Below are positions 12,059 through 25,700 of a stretch of 64,000 nucleotides of DNA, piece after piece. The stretch's first letter is position 1, and each line of letters starts with the position of its first letter. The stretch covers positions 8,995,001-9,059,000 of the forward strand of contig CM076151.1 of NCBI GenBank assembly GCA_038025085.1, in the 5' to 3' direction. The translations under genes were made by a program, and so were the position numbers. The notes beneath the pieces are model-generated. The model was given only the letters and a program-made list of their open reading frames with translations. It was not told the origin of the DNA and made no database searches. The stretch is from Tetragonia tetragonoides. Lineage: Eukaryota > Streptophyta > Magnoliopsida > Caryophyllales > Aizoaceae.

Positions 12059-15000
12059 ATGGAAGAAACCACAGCCACAACAACAACAACCGTTTTGAGG
12101 GGCCCACCATCTCCACCACCACCACAAATGGCCACCACCACCACCACCACCCTTCATGTGAGGCTCAACCATGTGATAGGTGAAATCATCAGAATATCAG
12201 CCACGGGTGGTTTCAACGATTTCTTCAAAAAAGATTGCACTGATCTAGGCCGTAGGATTTCTCTGTTGTCTCATCTTGTTGAAGAGATCAGAGAATTCAA
12301 GATTGATTCTCAGCCGTTGGATTATGAATGTGAATATGAAAATGATAATGATAATGATGATGATGGGTTTCAGTTTGAATCATCATCTTCTTCTTCGTCT
12401 AGTTCATGTTTTCTCGATTTGCTTTATGCTCTACAAGATGCAAAACGCCTCCTTTTAGCTGTTGCTAGCTTCAATCCTAATGAAGTAAGTGTAGATGTAG
12501 ATCTGATTGAATTTTTGTTTTGTTCGATTGAAATAATGAGATTGGTGGTAATCCACATTTTCAGCTCATTTTGTTGATTTTTTGTGATGGGTCATTGGAG
12601 TTTTGATGCATTTCATTCTGATTTTGTTGGGTTTTGAGATATGGGTGTTGTGTACTTTTTGCTTAGTTTTTTGTGTTGTGGAATTGGATAATGATAATTT
12701 GGTGCATTTTGAGCTAATTTGTTGGTTGGGTGTTCTGTACTATTTGCTTGATTGTTGAGTTGTCGGATTGGTAAACTGAGATGGGTAATTGGTAATTTAG
12801 TGCAATTTGAGCTAATATGATTGAATTTTGAGATTCTAGTTTGTATGCTACTTTTGGTTGATGTTTGTTGTGGAATTGGAATACTGAGGTGGGTAATTGG
12901 CACTTTGGTGCATTTTGAGCTGTTCATGTTGATTTTTGAGATTTGGGTGTTGTGTAGTATGTGCTTTATTTAAGGTTGTTTAATTTGCTTCTTTGCGTCT
13001 TGAAGATTCTGGTTCAACTATTCAAGAATGCTCAGTGCCTTTGATTTATACCATAGTGATTCGTTTATGCTGTGTGTTATAAGTTTTTAGGTGGATCAAA
13101 TTTTGCATAATGTAGCTTCTTTCCAACGCAAATTTATATTCTCGTCTTTGAAGAGTAATCAGCTACTCATGTGCAGTTAAATAAGTTGCACTTAACCTGA
13201 CTAGGATCCTTTTGCAACCTTATTGACTTAGAAATGAATGAGTAATGACCCATGTATCCTAGTTTCTATGCAGCTATCTAAAGCATTTCTGATATCCTAT
13301 ACTTGATGTAGAAGTTTTATATGGATCATTAATTTTTGCAATTACTCTCAATAACAAACATCTGCAGTTAAGTTTTCTTCTGAAATCATGAAGGAGGTTC
13401 TCTGAAATTCCTATTTCTTTATTTAAAGGATGGTGCATCCAAGAGAATTGGCTTTCAATTTCATTGTGTTACATGGAAGTTGGAGAAAGCATTAGGAAAC
13501 ATTCCATATGATGAGCTTGGTGTCTCAGAGGAGGTTCAGGAGCAGGTAAGGCTCCCTCGACGTGCTTTGTTTCATTAGGTTGTGGGTGATTGTCGACTTA
13601 ATTGTGTTATTGTTCGATAGGTTGAGTTGGTAAGAACGCAGCTGAAAAGAGCAACAGAACGATATGGTCCTGTCAACTCTAGCAAATTAAGTCGGGCTGC
13701 ATCTCAACCTTTACTCAATGAGGAGGAATTGCTGCAATCAGGCAACAAAAGCTTAGGAAGTCTACATATAGGTAATATAGGAAATGTTGATCATGGAGTC
13801 AAATTGAAGGCCAGGAATGCAACTCAGGGTGATTCCTCAAGAAGCCATTGTGTGGATGGGGCACAAAAGGTGGAATTGCCCTCAGTGTCATCAACAATTT
13901 CAAACAATGGTGATGTTAATGGTGATGCTCATGCTGATTCTGTTAATGGTGCTAATGTTGATAACGTTGTTGATGTCGATGATAACAAGGAAGATATCCC
14001 ATCATCCGAAAAGAAAGAGGATAACAACAAAGATGACTCTGTTTCCATACCGGAAGATTTCCTCTGTCCAATTTCTCTAGATATCATGAGAGATCCCGTT
14101 ATTGTGGCTACAGGGCAGGTATTTCTCATTGTAATTATAAAATCTCACTAATATTTAAAATTTTGAATCATTATTAATTATTTTGTCATTGCCAAAGGTT
14201 TTGTTATACTTTGCTTAATTCGGGAGGGAATGGGCTTAAAAAAATAATTATGGAGGGGAATGGTAGTCTTTAATTGAAAGAAAAGAGAAGTATAGGCAAA
14301 ACAATGGCCAAAAATTCTGGATATTGCTTGCATTTAAAGGGGTTCAGTATTATGTATGTGGGTTTCTGTATCATACAATATTTGTTCGCCTCTCTGCCAC
14401 TCTTAATTTTCTAAGAAAGGAAGTGGAAATGTTGAACTCCAATCCTGTGCTTTTCCTCCTCCCTCCATATCTGATATTACATTTTTCTGAATGGTTGCAT
14501 TGTAGATTTTCAACTGGAAAAGTGTTTTCTCTTTGTTCATCCCCTGTTCCCACTTTCAATCTCTTATTATGCTTCATTGTTGTTCCCACTTTCAATCTCT
14601 TATTATGCTTCATTGTTGCCTTGTAGACCTATGAGCGGTCTTACATACAACGCTGGATTGATTCTGGTAATGTAACCTGTCCCAAAACTCAACAAAAGCT
14701 CGACAACTTCACTCTGACGCCAAACTATGTCCTACGAAGCTTGATTTTTCAATGGTGTGCTAATCATAATATTGAGCAGCCAACTGCCTTTGTGACAGGC
14801 AAACTCAAAAAGAGTGATGGTTCGTTCCGTGATGTAAGTGGTGACATTGCAGCTATTCAGGCTCTTGTTCGTAAACTATCAGGCAGGTCGGTTGAGGATC
14901 GCCGAACTGCAGTCACAGAAATCCGTTCTCTTTCCAAAAGAAGTACGGACAACAGGATACTGATTGCAGAAGCTGGAGCGATCCCCGTCTTGGTCAACCT

Positions 15001-15697
15001 ATTAACAATTGATGATGTACTAACCCAAGAGAATGCAGTTACCTCCATTCTCAACCTCTCCATATATGAAAATAACAAAGAACTAATTATGCTTGCGGGG
15101 GCAATCCCGTCCATTGTTCAAGTCCTAAGGAATGGGACCATGGAAGCGAGAGAAAATTCTGCAGCGACCCTTTTTAGCTTGTCGCTTGCAGATGAAAACA
15201 AAATAATAATTGGCGCTTCTGGGGCAATACCTGCGTTGGTGGAACTGCTCCAAAATGGAAGCCCACGAGGAAAGAAAGATGCTGCTACTGCACTTTTTAA
15301 CTTGTGCATATATCAGGGTAACAAAGGCAGGGCTGTGAGAGCAGGGATCATTACAGCGTTGATGAAGATGCTAACAGAATCTAATGGTACGATGGTGGAC
15401 GAGGCTCTGACGATACTATCTGTTCTGGCTGGCCACCAGGAAGCTAAGGTTGTCATTGTTAAGGCATGCACAATTCCTGTGTTGATTGACCTTTTGAGAA
15501 CAGGTTTGCCGAGGAACAAGGAGAATGCTACCGCAATTCTTCTTGCATTGTGTAAGCGAGATAAGGAGAACCTTGCCAGTTTAAGTAGGCTTGGGGCTGC
15601 CATACCCTTAACAGAAATTAAACGGAGTGGCAATGAGAGAGCTAAGAGGAAGGCAACTTCTTTATTGGAACTGCTCAAGAAGCTGCAACAGCAGTAG
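12059..15697 (+). CDS. U-box/ARM-repeat E3 ubiquitin ligase, PUB12/13/14 type
   Basis: Plant U-box E3 ligases of this class attach ubiquitin to immune and developmental targets (family knowledge). Exons 12059-12484, 13429-13545, 13621-14118 and 14627-15697 join into 703 codons. Order: a Thr/Pro-rich N-terminus (about 1-35); a helical U-box N-terminal domain (about 36-240) with the LGRRISLLSHLVEEIRE stretch; an Asn/Asp/Val-rich acidic linker (about 270-315); the U-box (about 324-397) with IPEDFLCPISLDIMRDPVI, a split codon-free junction, then TYERSYIQRWI and CPKTQQKL; and ARM repeats (about 415-700) with repeated GAIPxLVxLL motifs. It is somewhat longer than the roughly 630-660 aa of Arabidopsis PUB12/13/14, through the N-terminus and linker. 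The start is the first ATG in frame with the conserved domain. Which of the three Arabidopsis genes is the ortholog cannot be decided here. Confidence 0.93.
12555..12960 (+). repeat. Imperfect ~100-bp tandem repeat in U-box gene intron 1
   Basis: About four diverged units follow each other, each carrying versions of ttggtgcattttgagct, a tgttgattttgaga-like stretch and gggtgttgtgta. The array begins shortly after the exon 1 donor. The bases are biased: G/T-rich on the plus strand. Confidence 0.65.
14545..14616 (+). repeat. Exact 36-bp tandem duplication beside a splice acceptor
   Basis: Two identical 36-bp units (14545-14580, 14581-14616) beginning tgttcccactttcaatc end ten bases before the exon 4 acceptor at 14627. 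The duplication doubles the pyrimidine-rich stretch of U-box intron 3. Confidence 0.9.
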
Positions 15698-16288
15698 TAA
15701 TTTGTGTAGTCCGCGGAATTCCCACTTTTTATTTTCTCTTTTTTTCATGTTTTTTTCTTTGTTTATTATTTGACTTTTGTTACACAGTTTTTTTTTTTTT
15801 TTTCTTTTCTGATGTGAGGATTGTGGGGTCAATGCATGGGAATGGAAAGCCATTCTCATTGCTAATGTATTTATTCCAGTGTGAAAGAAATTCAATTCAT
15901 CTGTTAAATTTGTAATCAATTCTTATATGAAGATATTTTTTTCCATCAGTCAATCAATATTTTTTCCTGAGAACAGTTGATTTTATTTTATTTTTTTGAA
16001 ATGAGAAACCCGCAAGCACTATTTTGATTGGTGGGAATTACATCCATGGCTTTTTGTCATGAAATCAACCCCATGACCAATTCGACTAACCTTTTTTAGT
16101 TCCGAATAATTGTCGATTAACGACTTCTCAAATTTGCCATGTCAAACAGAGGAGTCACCGACTCATCGCTCACCGGTCATCATGTCATGTACAAATACCT
16201 TTGCAACACAAGCCACAACTTTGGGGATAGTGGTCACTGCCTTATCCTTTCCTTTACCCAACTCTCTACATGACAGTACACGTCTTTA
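15698..16288. other. Spacer and 3' region of the U-box gene
   Basis: AT-rich with several T-runs. Candidate 3'-end elements such as tgtatttattcc (about 15866) and tttgtaatcaattc lie 170-220 bp after the stop. Nothing coding was recognised. Confidence 0.5.
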
Positions 16289-16518
16289 CTTTTTTGTTCG
16301 TCAAAGAGAGGGTGCAAGTGAATGGCGACCGAGGCACCCCCTCAGACTAGTTGAACAACCAGCGCAAGCACTGGCCTCGTCAACATAGCACCAATAATGG
16401 GCTAGTATAATTCCTAGAAGATAGCAGACAAGGCATGGAGGGGAATGGGGATTCGAAACCATGACCTTGCCTTACCAAACCGCTTGGGAGTAAGTTTGGA
16501 ACCACTAGACCACCACCC
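16289..16518 (-). mobile_element. tRNA-derived SINE, second family
   Basis: Read on the minus strand the element opens with a pol III A box TGGTCTAGTGG (16512-16502) and a B box GGTTTCGAATCC (16460-16449), about 42 bp apart as in tRNA genes. Roughly 160 bp of unrelated body follow, then a short A-run at 16296-16290. The head cannot be a working tRNA: it lacks a pairable acceptor stem. No clear target duplication was seen. It lies 280 bp upstream of the NQR start. Confidence 0.72.
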
Positions 16519-16710
16519 TTATTGACCTTGTGCATGAATAATTTCATGTTAAGCAACTATGGGCTCTACACTGCCTGTACCTGAAACCTTCTGTGTTTTT
16601 GTTTCTTACCCTTTTCTGGATTTCTTATTTTTCACGCAAAAAAGGAAACAAGAAGCGAAAAACCCATTTTACCCTTGTATAGTATTTCCGGCTTTAGATC
16701 ACCCGGGTTT

Positions 16711-16717
16711 TATATAT
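16711..16717 (+). promoter_or_regulatory. Candidate TATA box of the NQR-type gene
   Basis: TATATAT after cccgggttt lies 78-84 bp before the start codon at 16795. That would place transcription start near 16745 with a leader of about 50 nt. It is a motif match only. Confidence 0.45.
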
Positions 16718-16794
16718 GCAACAATGACAAAGTTGAGAGCTACAAAAGCAAAAGGCCGTTTTTGTTGATAATTTGAGAGAGATAGCCGGTAATT

Positions 16795-19700
16795 ATGGAA
16801 CTGAAGCCCGGTCTATCAGCGTTGGTTACCGGCGGTGCTTCCGGTATCGGTAAGAACTCAATTTCCCCTTCACCATTAATACTGTTATTAATTTCATCTC
16901 ATAAATGTAATTAAATCAGCTTAAAATTGTATTTCATAATCACTTTCGCTTACTATTTGGGCAACCTTTTTAAATTTTTTATTTTATTTTTTATTTTGGG
17001 CATTTCCCATCAATTGAAGTAGCTCAGTCTAACAATCTGATATCTTGTTTGTCACTTCGATATTGGTTTTTAATGTTTCATGATGTTGGTTTAATTATGC
17101 TTTTACTAAGAACTTGCAAATTTGTTGTTATTAGCTTGAATTGAGATTGATTGATTTATTATTATTTGTTTGTTTGTTTTGGGTGCTGGGTAACAGAGCA
17201 GTATGTTTCCTGAAAATCAATTTGTGTGGTTGTATTGTACTATTGTTGAAGGATGGCTGGGTGATGAATGAGACATGAAATGACTTGGTGGGTTCCTAGT
17301 TTTACTAATGTTTCATGTCCTTTTTGACACAAAGTGAACAATTTGCAAATTTTGTTTACTTAAAGAAAAGTGAAATAGGCATATTTGTGCTCTTTATGGA
17401 GGGCTAGGTTGAGAGGTTTGGATTGGGGTAACGATAAAGGGGGTAATGGAGCAAATTAAAGTGTAAAATAGTAAGGTGGAGTGGTGACGAGGGTAATGAT
17501 TAAGGGAGTAATGGAGAAAATGAAGGGAAAACGGAGGAAAATCATTTACCCTAGGGAAAGGTGGGTAGCTATTATCTCCCAAATGGGGGTAATGATTACC
17601 CTCTTTTTCACAAAATTTAACCCCCACTACCTTACATACCTCCCATTTTAGTCTATAAATTGAATCTATTACCCCTATAATCATTACCCAATCCAAACAT
17701 CCTCTTAGTATTTTGAGATTGAGATGGTGTAAATAGGCTGTGTAGCTCGAACTTTTGATTTCACTCCACGTATCAATGTCTCAGCCTCGAAGTGATAGTA
17801 TGATGTGTTTGAGTTCAATTGACGTGTAAGTTAGCAAACTCCTGAATGTGTTGGGTGCATCATGACCAAATAGACATACTGGGATTGGAAACAATGTTTT
17901 TCTGGTAGGTTTTATGAATGGACTACTTTTGCTTTGTTATCATTAATATATAACACTGGTATTCCCTAAAAAAAAAAAATATCACTTGTATGTAAGGTTT
18001 TAACTGTTGTCCATTTTGTGAACCACCCATAGCTAGATATTTATTCTAAAAGTCTTGCAAATCATCTTCCTCTTCCCTTTTTGCTCCAGAGTCCAGATGC
18101 TTTCTTTGTAGGCACTCTTCGTAGCAAACATCCGGATTCCTGCTCCTTGTCAGCTATACATGTTCTCGGATTGTTAGATGTGCATTTCATTTTGGTCTTT
18201 ACAATTTATTTCGTTCTGTCATACTTTTTCAAATGGTGAAATTGTAACAAGTTTTGCCTTAATTTTTTGCATGGTGGTTGTAATCTTTAGGTAACGCTCT
18301 GAGCTTAGCTCTTGGGAAGAAAGGTATTTTTGTTACTGTGCTTGATGTGTCTGAGGAGAAGGGAAAGCATGTGGTGTCCCTCATTGAGAAGGAGAATGCA
18401 AAGTTTCATCGCAATCTGAAATTTCCTTCTGCTATGTTAATACGGTGTGATGTCACCAATGCAGGTACAAGGTTCCCTATTTCCGTGTGATTATGTCAGC
18501 AATATTTGATCAGTTGTCAAGGTTCAAGAACTATAACAAGATATAGCAACATAATTGCGGAGTGTCGATCCTGTTGTTTACGGGACATACAGCTGGTAGG
18601 ATCTACACTAAAAAGTAAACACATGCAATAGATGAGTCTGTAATTGCCTTTTCAGATTTTGGGGTCATAAGATCAACATTCCAGATATGGTTTATAGGCA
18701 CCATCTACCCATTATATGCTTCAGGAGAAGTAAGGAGAAAAGAAAAATACAAGAGTACAGAAAATGAAAGCCAAACAGGATATATCAGGTGCTTGAAGCC
18801 TTCAAGATCACTTGAAATGAGAACCTGCAAAAGTAGCCTTTTTACTTTAGTTGTACATATTCTCGTAGTATCATGGTTAATTGTTCACTAGAATCATTTA
18901 CCTGTTCACCTATAACAGGAGTAAACTTGCATGTATTATTTGTGGATGGAGACAAGTATGCTCCCCCACTTTGCGCTAACCTAGTGCTTTGAAAGCGAAT
19001 CCATATACCGTCATCTTACAATCTTCTTTCTTCTCTGCAAGTTCTGGCAAAATTCTGTTCGCATAACATAGCTTTTCCTGTGAGATTGTAAGAAGCTCTT
19101 GTTGTTCTTCGCATTCTTATATGATTGTATTGAATTTTGTTTTATATTTGTATATGATCAGGAGAGCTGTCTTCTGCTTTTGAAAAGCATTTGAACACTT
19201 ACGGTGGGTTGGATATCTGCATTAACAATGCCGGAATAATTACGGATGTACCATTTCACGAAGACCAAACTGATGGTTCTGGTACATGGAGACGTGCTAT
19301 AAATGTGAACCTGACTGCCGTTATTGATTGTACTCGGTTAGCGGTATGAATTTCTATCTTAATTTGTTCATGCTTATTTTATGGATTTGATGAAAAACTT
19401 CATTGTTGTTATTGCAATATTAGTTACTGGGTTATTCTGCTCAGTTAATCCTATAAGTTCAAAGGTCCCTGTCATGTACAATTTGAGATTTTAAAAATAA
19501 AAAATAAAAAATAAAAAATAAAAAACTCCTTTTCAGGAATATAGGTATGTTATCACTGGACTATATACTTGCAAGTCAAATATTGTATCCTGCTACCAAC
19601 AATGTCTTTTTGTTCCTTCTTGGGTTAGCCAGGAATATCATTCTTTGAATTCATATTTCTTTATGGAAAACATGATTCTTGAACAATTCAAGCTTGCTAG

Positions 19701-22700
19701 AGTGGAGTGTAGTTCGAACTTGAGAAAGTGATCCTCCTTCTGCAATGCCTTCCAAGGAGATGGTTATGAATGTGCTTGAATTGTGATTTTGGAACAAAAG
19801 CGTGGGCAACAAGAAAAAGAAGAAAAAATCAGGAAACATACGCACAACACAACAACACAACTCACATGGGTTTTTCTCTCACTGAGCACTATACGCCTAG
19901 TTTATGTTGGGGAAACTCGTATATACTAAGGATGAGAAGTGGGAACACAAGCACACAAAAAAAAGAAAATTCAAAAAAAATGGGACACACAAGTATACGT
20001 GGTTCGGCCCCCTTTGCCTACTTTCACGGAGAAGCTCCAATGAAAGTGTTTTCAGTACTCAATCTGAGTACCTCACTTGAGGATTACAAGGAATGGTAAC
20101 ACTCATTCAACAACACAACTCCCTCACACTTGTGTTCCTGAGGAAGGTTCGTAGGTCTCACCAGCAATAATCATCAAATTATAAGCGCAAACACCAACAC
20201 TCACAAACAGTAGCCTCAAATAAAAGACACTAAATAGAGCCTTGTTGAGTTGTATTTGTAGCTTCACAAATGGCAGTGAGAGAGCATCATCTTTATACAT
20301 GTGATAAACCACATGCATGAACCTTGGAAAAGCACTTATGCATGAACTTAGGTAAAAAACAACTCATATACCAAGCGTGAGTATGTTAATCATATGCCAT
20401 GCATTCCCTCCTTTGGGATTCCTCATGTAGCTCAATCCTTGTACATGAGCTTTATATGAACTAGCTGCGTTCTTGTCTTTCTCTGTAAAGATGTCTATTC
20501 TTTACTGATTTATTTAAAAAATATCTTGTGAGAACTAGTATGATGACTTTGTAAGCATTCAAATTGACAGATTCAAGCTATGCAAACTGCCCAGAGATCA
20601 GGAGTAATTATCAATGTGGCTTCTGCTGCAGGGCTTTATCCGTCATATACAGATCCACTATACTCTGCTTCCAAAGGTTTGTTGTTTATAATTTTTGTAT
20701 ATCCATATAGAATAACAGTAGATGATTGAACCCTACGTTCAAATAGATAAGGAAAAAAGAAAGGTTAAAAAATCACAATGTGTATATCTGTCTTAGAAAG
20801 TAGTTATATTTACTTCCTGATGGTCAAGTTTGCAGTCCTCATGACTTAAGCTTTAGTCAATTGATCTCTCAGTCCCGAAGACTTAATAGCCAATTGATCT
20901 CTCTTCTCTCTTCCCTTCCAAAATCCTTACAGGTGGTGTAGTTCTGTTTACTAGATCTCTTCACCAACTCAAACATCATGGAATCCGTGTGAATGCTCTT
21001 TGCCCAGAAGTAAGATGCCTATCTTTTAAATCTTCATATCATTGACTTATAAATAAGTAAATAACTAAAGAATTTTAGAAATAGAGTGCAAAAGTTAAAG
21101 ATGAACGAAAACAGCCTCTCAAAGGGAGGAAATTAAAAGGTGGTTAATACTAATTTTTATAAGTTTTGAACTTCATCATTACCTAAATTAAAAGGAAAGG
21201 ATGGCCAACCTGTTGCAAGGTTAACCTTCATCCCTGACAGCAACCTCTCCCTTGGCTAGAAAAATTCTTGTTGAGAAATTCCAAATGTTCTCAAATTTGA
21301 GAGACCCATCACTCCATGTCAGAATTAGATATAGATGTGACTCTGTGAGTCATCTGACATTGCTTGAGAAACTTTACTGTTTGGTACACGTACATCACTT
21401 TTGCCTTTTGTGGCATCACTGTTCTGTTGGCTTTTTGTATTTGAATATCCTGGCTCACCCACCTTAACCCCAGACGTAGTACAACATCTCTGCTGGGGAT
21501 TTGCTTCAAAATAGGATTAAATTGAACCTGAGACGGGGAGAGTTCCACATATATTGCGAATAAGCATCATGTTACTAGCCTTTGATGAAAAGGTAAGTTA
21601 TGATTATGACCATACAACAATAATAACTTTGGTAGGTCAAGATGGATAGTAAGTGGTTCAAAAGAAGGAAAAGAAAAAAAAAACAAGACTACAAAAAAGA
21701 AAAGGCTGGGGGAGGACTGGGTGGGACTCATGGGAGTAAAAGAATTTGGGGAAGGCATTCCATTTTGATATTTTTCAGTGGGGCTTTTGTTCACACTTCC
21801 ATCTGAACATGATCCTGCAAACTTCGGGCCAACAATGTATCAGAAGTACTTAGATTTTGCAATTCATTATGCTATTTGTCAAGGTTTCCTATATTCTGTC
21901 CTTGGAAGTTGCAGGTTCTAATGCAATGTGCCTTGCTTTGGTCGTAGCCAGCATATTGAAGTGTGTTTCTTTTGTTGTTGCAGTTTGTGGAAACTGACTT
22001 AGGGTCAAAGGTGGACCCTAAACTTGTTAATTTGTGTGGAGGCTTCATACCTATGGAAACAGTGGTGAAAGGTACATGTGAGAGATTTCCTTATTTTAGG
22101 TCACTAATGCTTCCTGGACATGTTGCTCATTTTTTAAAGTACAGTCGATAACGTTTTCATGTTTTAAAATGATTGCTCAAGAGAGGGGGATTTTATTTTG
22201 TTGTCCCCACTGGCCCCTCCCTCCTTTGTGTTTGGGGGAGGGAGACAAATTATCAAAGAAAACACTGACTTGGTTAGAAGTTCCTCTTCTGATCCCAGCA
22301 CGAAAATATACTTATATCTGATGTTGACCTCTTAGGTGCTTTTGAGCTTATGACTGACGAGAGCAAAGCTGGATCTTGTTTATGGATAACAAATCGTAAA
22401 GGATTTGAATATTGGCCAACTCCCACTGAAGAAGCAAAATATCGATTACCTTCATCAAAAATGAGGAGAAGATTTACAATTGTGGAACCATTGGATGTCA
22501 AATTACCTGATAGCTTTGAGAAAATGTGAGAATTATCTAACTTTAATAAGGGATCGTTAGTATTCGAGCCTCTTTAGTATATTGAATTTTAAAATGCTGC
22601 TTATAAGCTGCAACTTTCTCTGTGCCATCTACTAGTAGTGCTTGCTTAAGCTTGGAATATAGTTGACTCTCTGTGAACCAACTTAGGAAAATTGGATTTA

Positions 22701-25700
22701 TAGCATCTTGCACCAGTATTAGATGCATACCAAACCTCTTTTTTTTTTTTAGAGATATCTAGCAGCTAGTTGTGCTACTTTGGAGATTTGTGTCTCTTTC
22801 CAAAAGATTTGATGTTTGGACAGAACCATATACATGCATAATTTATTGAGTATGGTATGGTATCATACTATGATCACACTTCATTTGCACACTGAACAAA
22901 ACCAATTAAGCCCCAGGCCATGAAATAAAGTCAGCTCAGTTCATCTTCTCCAACAAATAGTATCGAGAATTTTTCTAAGAGAGCTGACCAAAATTTATGT
23001 ATTTTGACAACTACGCCACTCAACATAGCCCTGACAAAGTTTTATCGGTATTAATGTGAATTTGTCAAGATTAATTATTGTGATAGAGCCTTCTTCTACA
23101 TCTGTTGATTGTTCTGGATTCTTCTTTCGTGTCTATCGATTCTGTTCTAATTGCATGTTGTAGAGTAGGATCTTATAAAAAGTCTGAGACAAGACCCTGC
23201 TTTATCCATCCCCTCTGCCCCCCAGGCATCTTATCTTGTGTTTGAGATGTGAAGGAGTTGGGAGTATACACATCTGATCATCTCTTCTCACTGAGGTATT
23301 ATTTTTTTATGTGCTAAGTTGTGGAGTATCATCTAATCGAATATATTCTTGCTGGAGAAGAATGAAAAGATTCCTTTGGAGTGTACTCAATCTTTTCAAA
23401 GACTTTCATATCTCAGATAGCACAAACATACAGCAATTAACACCCCCCCCCCCCCGGGTGTGCGGATTAATACTTAAATGTAACGAGTCCATCTCCAGGC
23501 TTTCAAATGTCCCCTGGACCATCCTTGAAACCCTTATCTTTCGTTAAGCCTGTAATGCAATCTAAACGTGATGTTGAAGTTTATATCCTAAGCTTTCTGT
23601 CCACCACTTTTCATCACTCGGACCAAGTAATGTCGATAATTTTCTTACTCATTGTGCATAAAACCTCCTAATTTGTCAGTTATATGTTCCTAACCAATAA
23701 TGTCTATCTTATACTAGTTTGTAGCTGAGAAGATGCTTTAAAGTTAGACAGTTAGAAGGCACCAAGGGAGTTTTTGCGGACAGTGGGAGGTGGAAACTCC
23801 CCCCCTCCCCCACCTCTTTTTAAAAGTTAAAGCCATTGTATTGATAAGGAAAAGGAGCCGAAGCTCGCCATCAAAAGAGCTTAAGCTCATTGCATCCATA
23901 ATATCAAAGAATACCAAATCCGTAGAGCTAACGCTCAATACGCCCAAAGTGAAACAGCATAAAATAATCTAAACCTTAAGCATATGGCTGATTCTCGAGG
24001 AAGTTCTAAAATTGGCACCATATCTAAGGTTTAAAGGCACCTGGGAACTATGATCCAACTATTAGCATAAGTGGTGTTCTTGGAGTTCCCTAAACAAAGG
24101 TTCTATGGTTGGTTAAGGAATGTCTGTAAAGGTGGCCTTACATAAGGTACCATGATGACAATTGACAACATTAACTATAATTTGTTTATGAAATTAGAGA
24201 AAATGTAAAATCATAACTTTTTTCTTTCCCCTGGAAAATTTGTGTGCATGAGTTAGCATAAGGCATGTACCTTCACCTTGCACCTCATACTTTGGCTCTA
24301 GAGACATTATGGATTACCTTGTGCATGTTGCTTTAGGAAACTTGTCCAAAATGATTAATTGCTTATTACACTTTTTTTGTTGAAACACATATCATTCTAA
24401 CACCTGCTCAACTAATCTTGGTATCTAGAGTTGTTCAAACCTTGAGTCACAATTTCCGTGCTGCTACGAGAATCGAGCGTGCCCCTTTGACACTGCCAAT
24501 CAAACCAAATCACGTCCTTGTGAAAATTCTGTATGCTGGTGTTAATGCTAGTGATGTAAGTTTGTTATTGTATCGTCTCCTATATGTTCGCACTTAGCAG
24601 TTTCTGATATTCTGTTGCAATCTAGTGTTTATGGGTGTTTTTTTATTTCTGTATATTGTAATCATATGCCCCCAAGTCAATTTGGTTTTCTCTGTATTTC
24701 TTTTTGGGTTGCAATATCAAGGAACTATCTCCCTTTCACTCTTTGATAACAAATACCAAAAGAAAATAGGGAAGTACCACTGGCCTGTTTTTAAGTCATT
24801 TTTGTCTGGTGAACAAGTTTATGTTTAGATCAGCTGTTACCCGTGGCCTCTTGACACAATACTTGGTGTTCAATTTTTAATGGTTTTGGTTAATTTTGCC
24901 ATCTTTTTTTTTTTTTTGATAAAGAGTTTGCTGCTAAGTGATGATGTGGCTATAATTACATGGATTTGCTGTTATATGTGTGTTTAAAAGGTCAACATAC
25001 CCTTTCTCAATTATATGCTTAACATTTTGTTTCTTGCCTATTTGGTGTGTTCCTAATGCAAGCTTTGTATGCAGGTTAATTTTAGTTCAGGACGTTACTT
25101 TAGTGGCAATAGTAATGACCTTGGTGGCAAGCTCCCCTTTGATGCCGGGTTTGAGGTGTGGAAGAATGCTGCATAAAAACATCAGTAGTCTTCAGTTTCT
25201 GAATCAGAAATTTAGTTGTCTTACCAAGCTGCTCCAATAAATTTCATTTTAGAAATTTCTTCCCTATGTCTAAATATTGAGTTCAATTGTTACTGATACA
25301 GGCTGTAGGAATAATTGCCGCAGTTGGTGATTCTGTGGTTGACTTGAGAATTGGCACCCCTGCTGCAGTAATGACATTTGGAAGTTATGCTGAATTCATG
25401 ATTGTATGCAATTCTGTTACTTTCTGTAGTTTATTTACCCTTTTACCTCCTGGAAAACAAATGGTTGCTTATGTTTTGATGTAGTAATGTCTTCTTTGTT
25501 TCACTGCTCTGCTTTTCAGGTTCCTTCAAAATTTATACTACCTGTTGATAGACCTGATCCAGAAGTTGTTGCTATGCTTACTTCTGGACTTACAGCATCA
25601 ATCGCCCTCGAAAAGGTCTGCTGTTCATAACCTTAGCCATTGTATTCCAAGGTCTCCATGTAAATTTTGTAACACTTGTTTGCCATGACTCATGTATTTT

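Noticed and set aside
16440..16518. Possible tRNA gene (A and B boxes present)
   Set aside because: No acceptor-stem pairing and attached to a SINE body; pol III boxes only.
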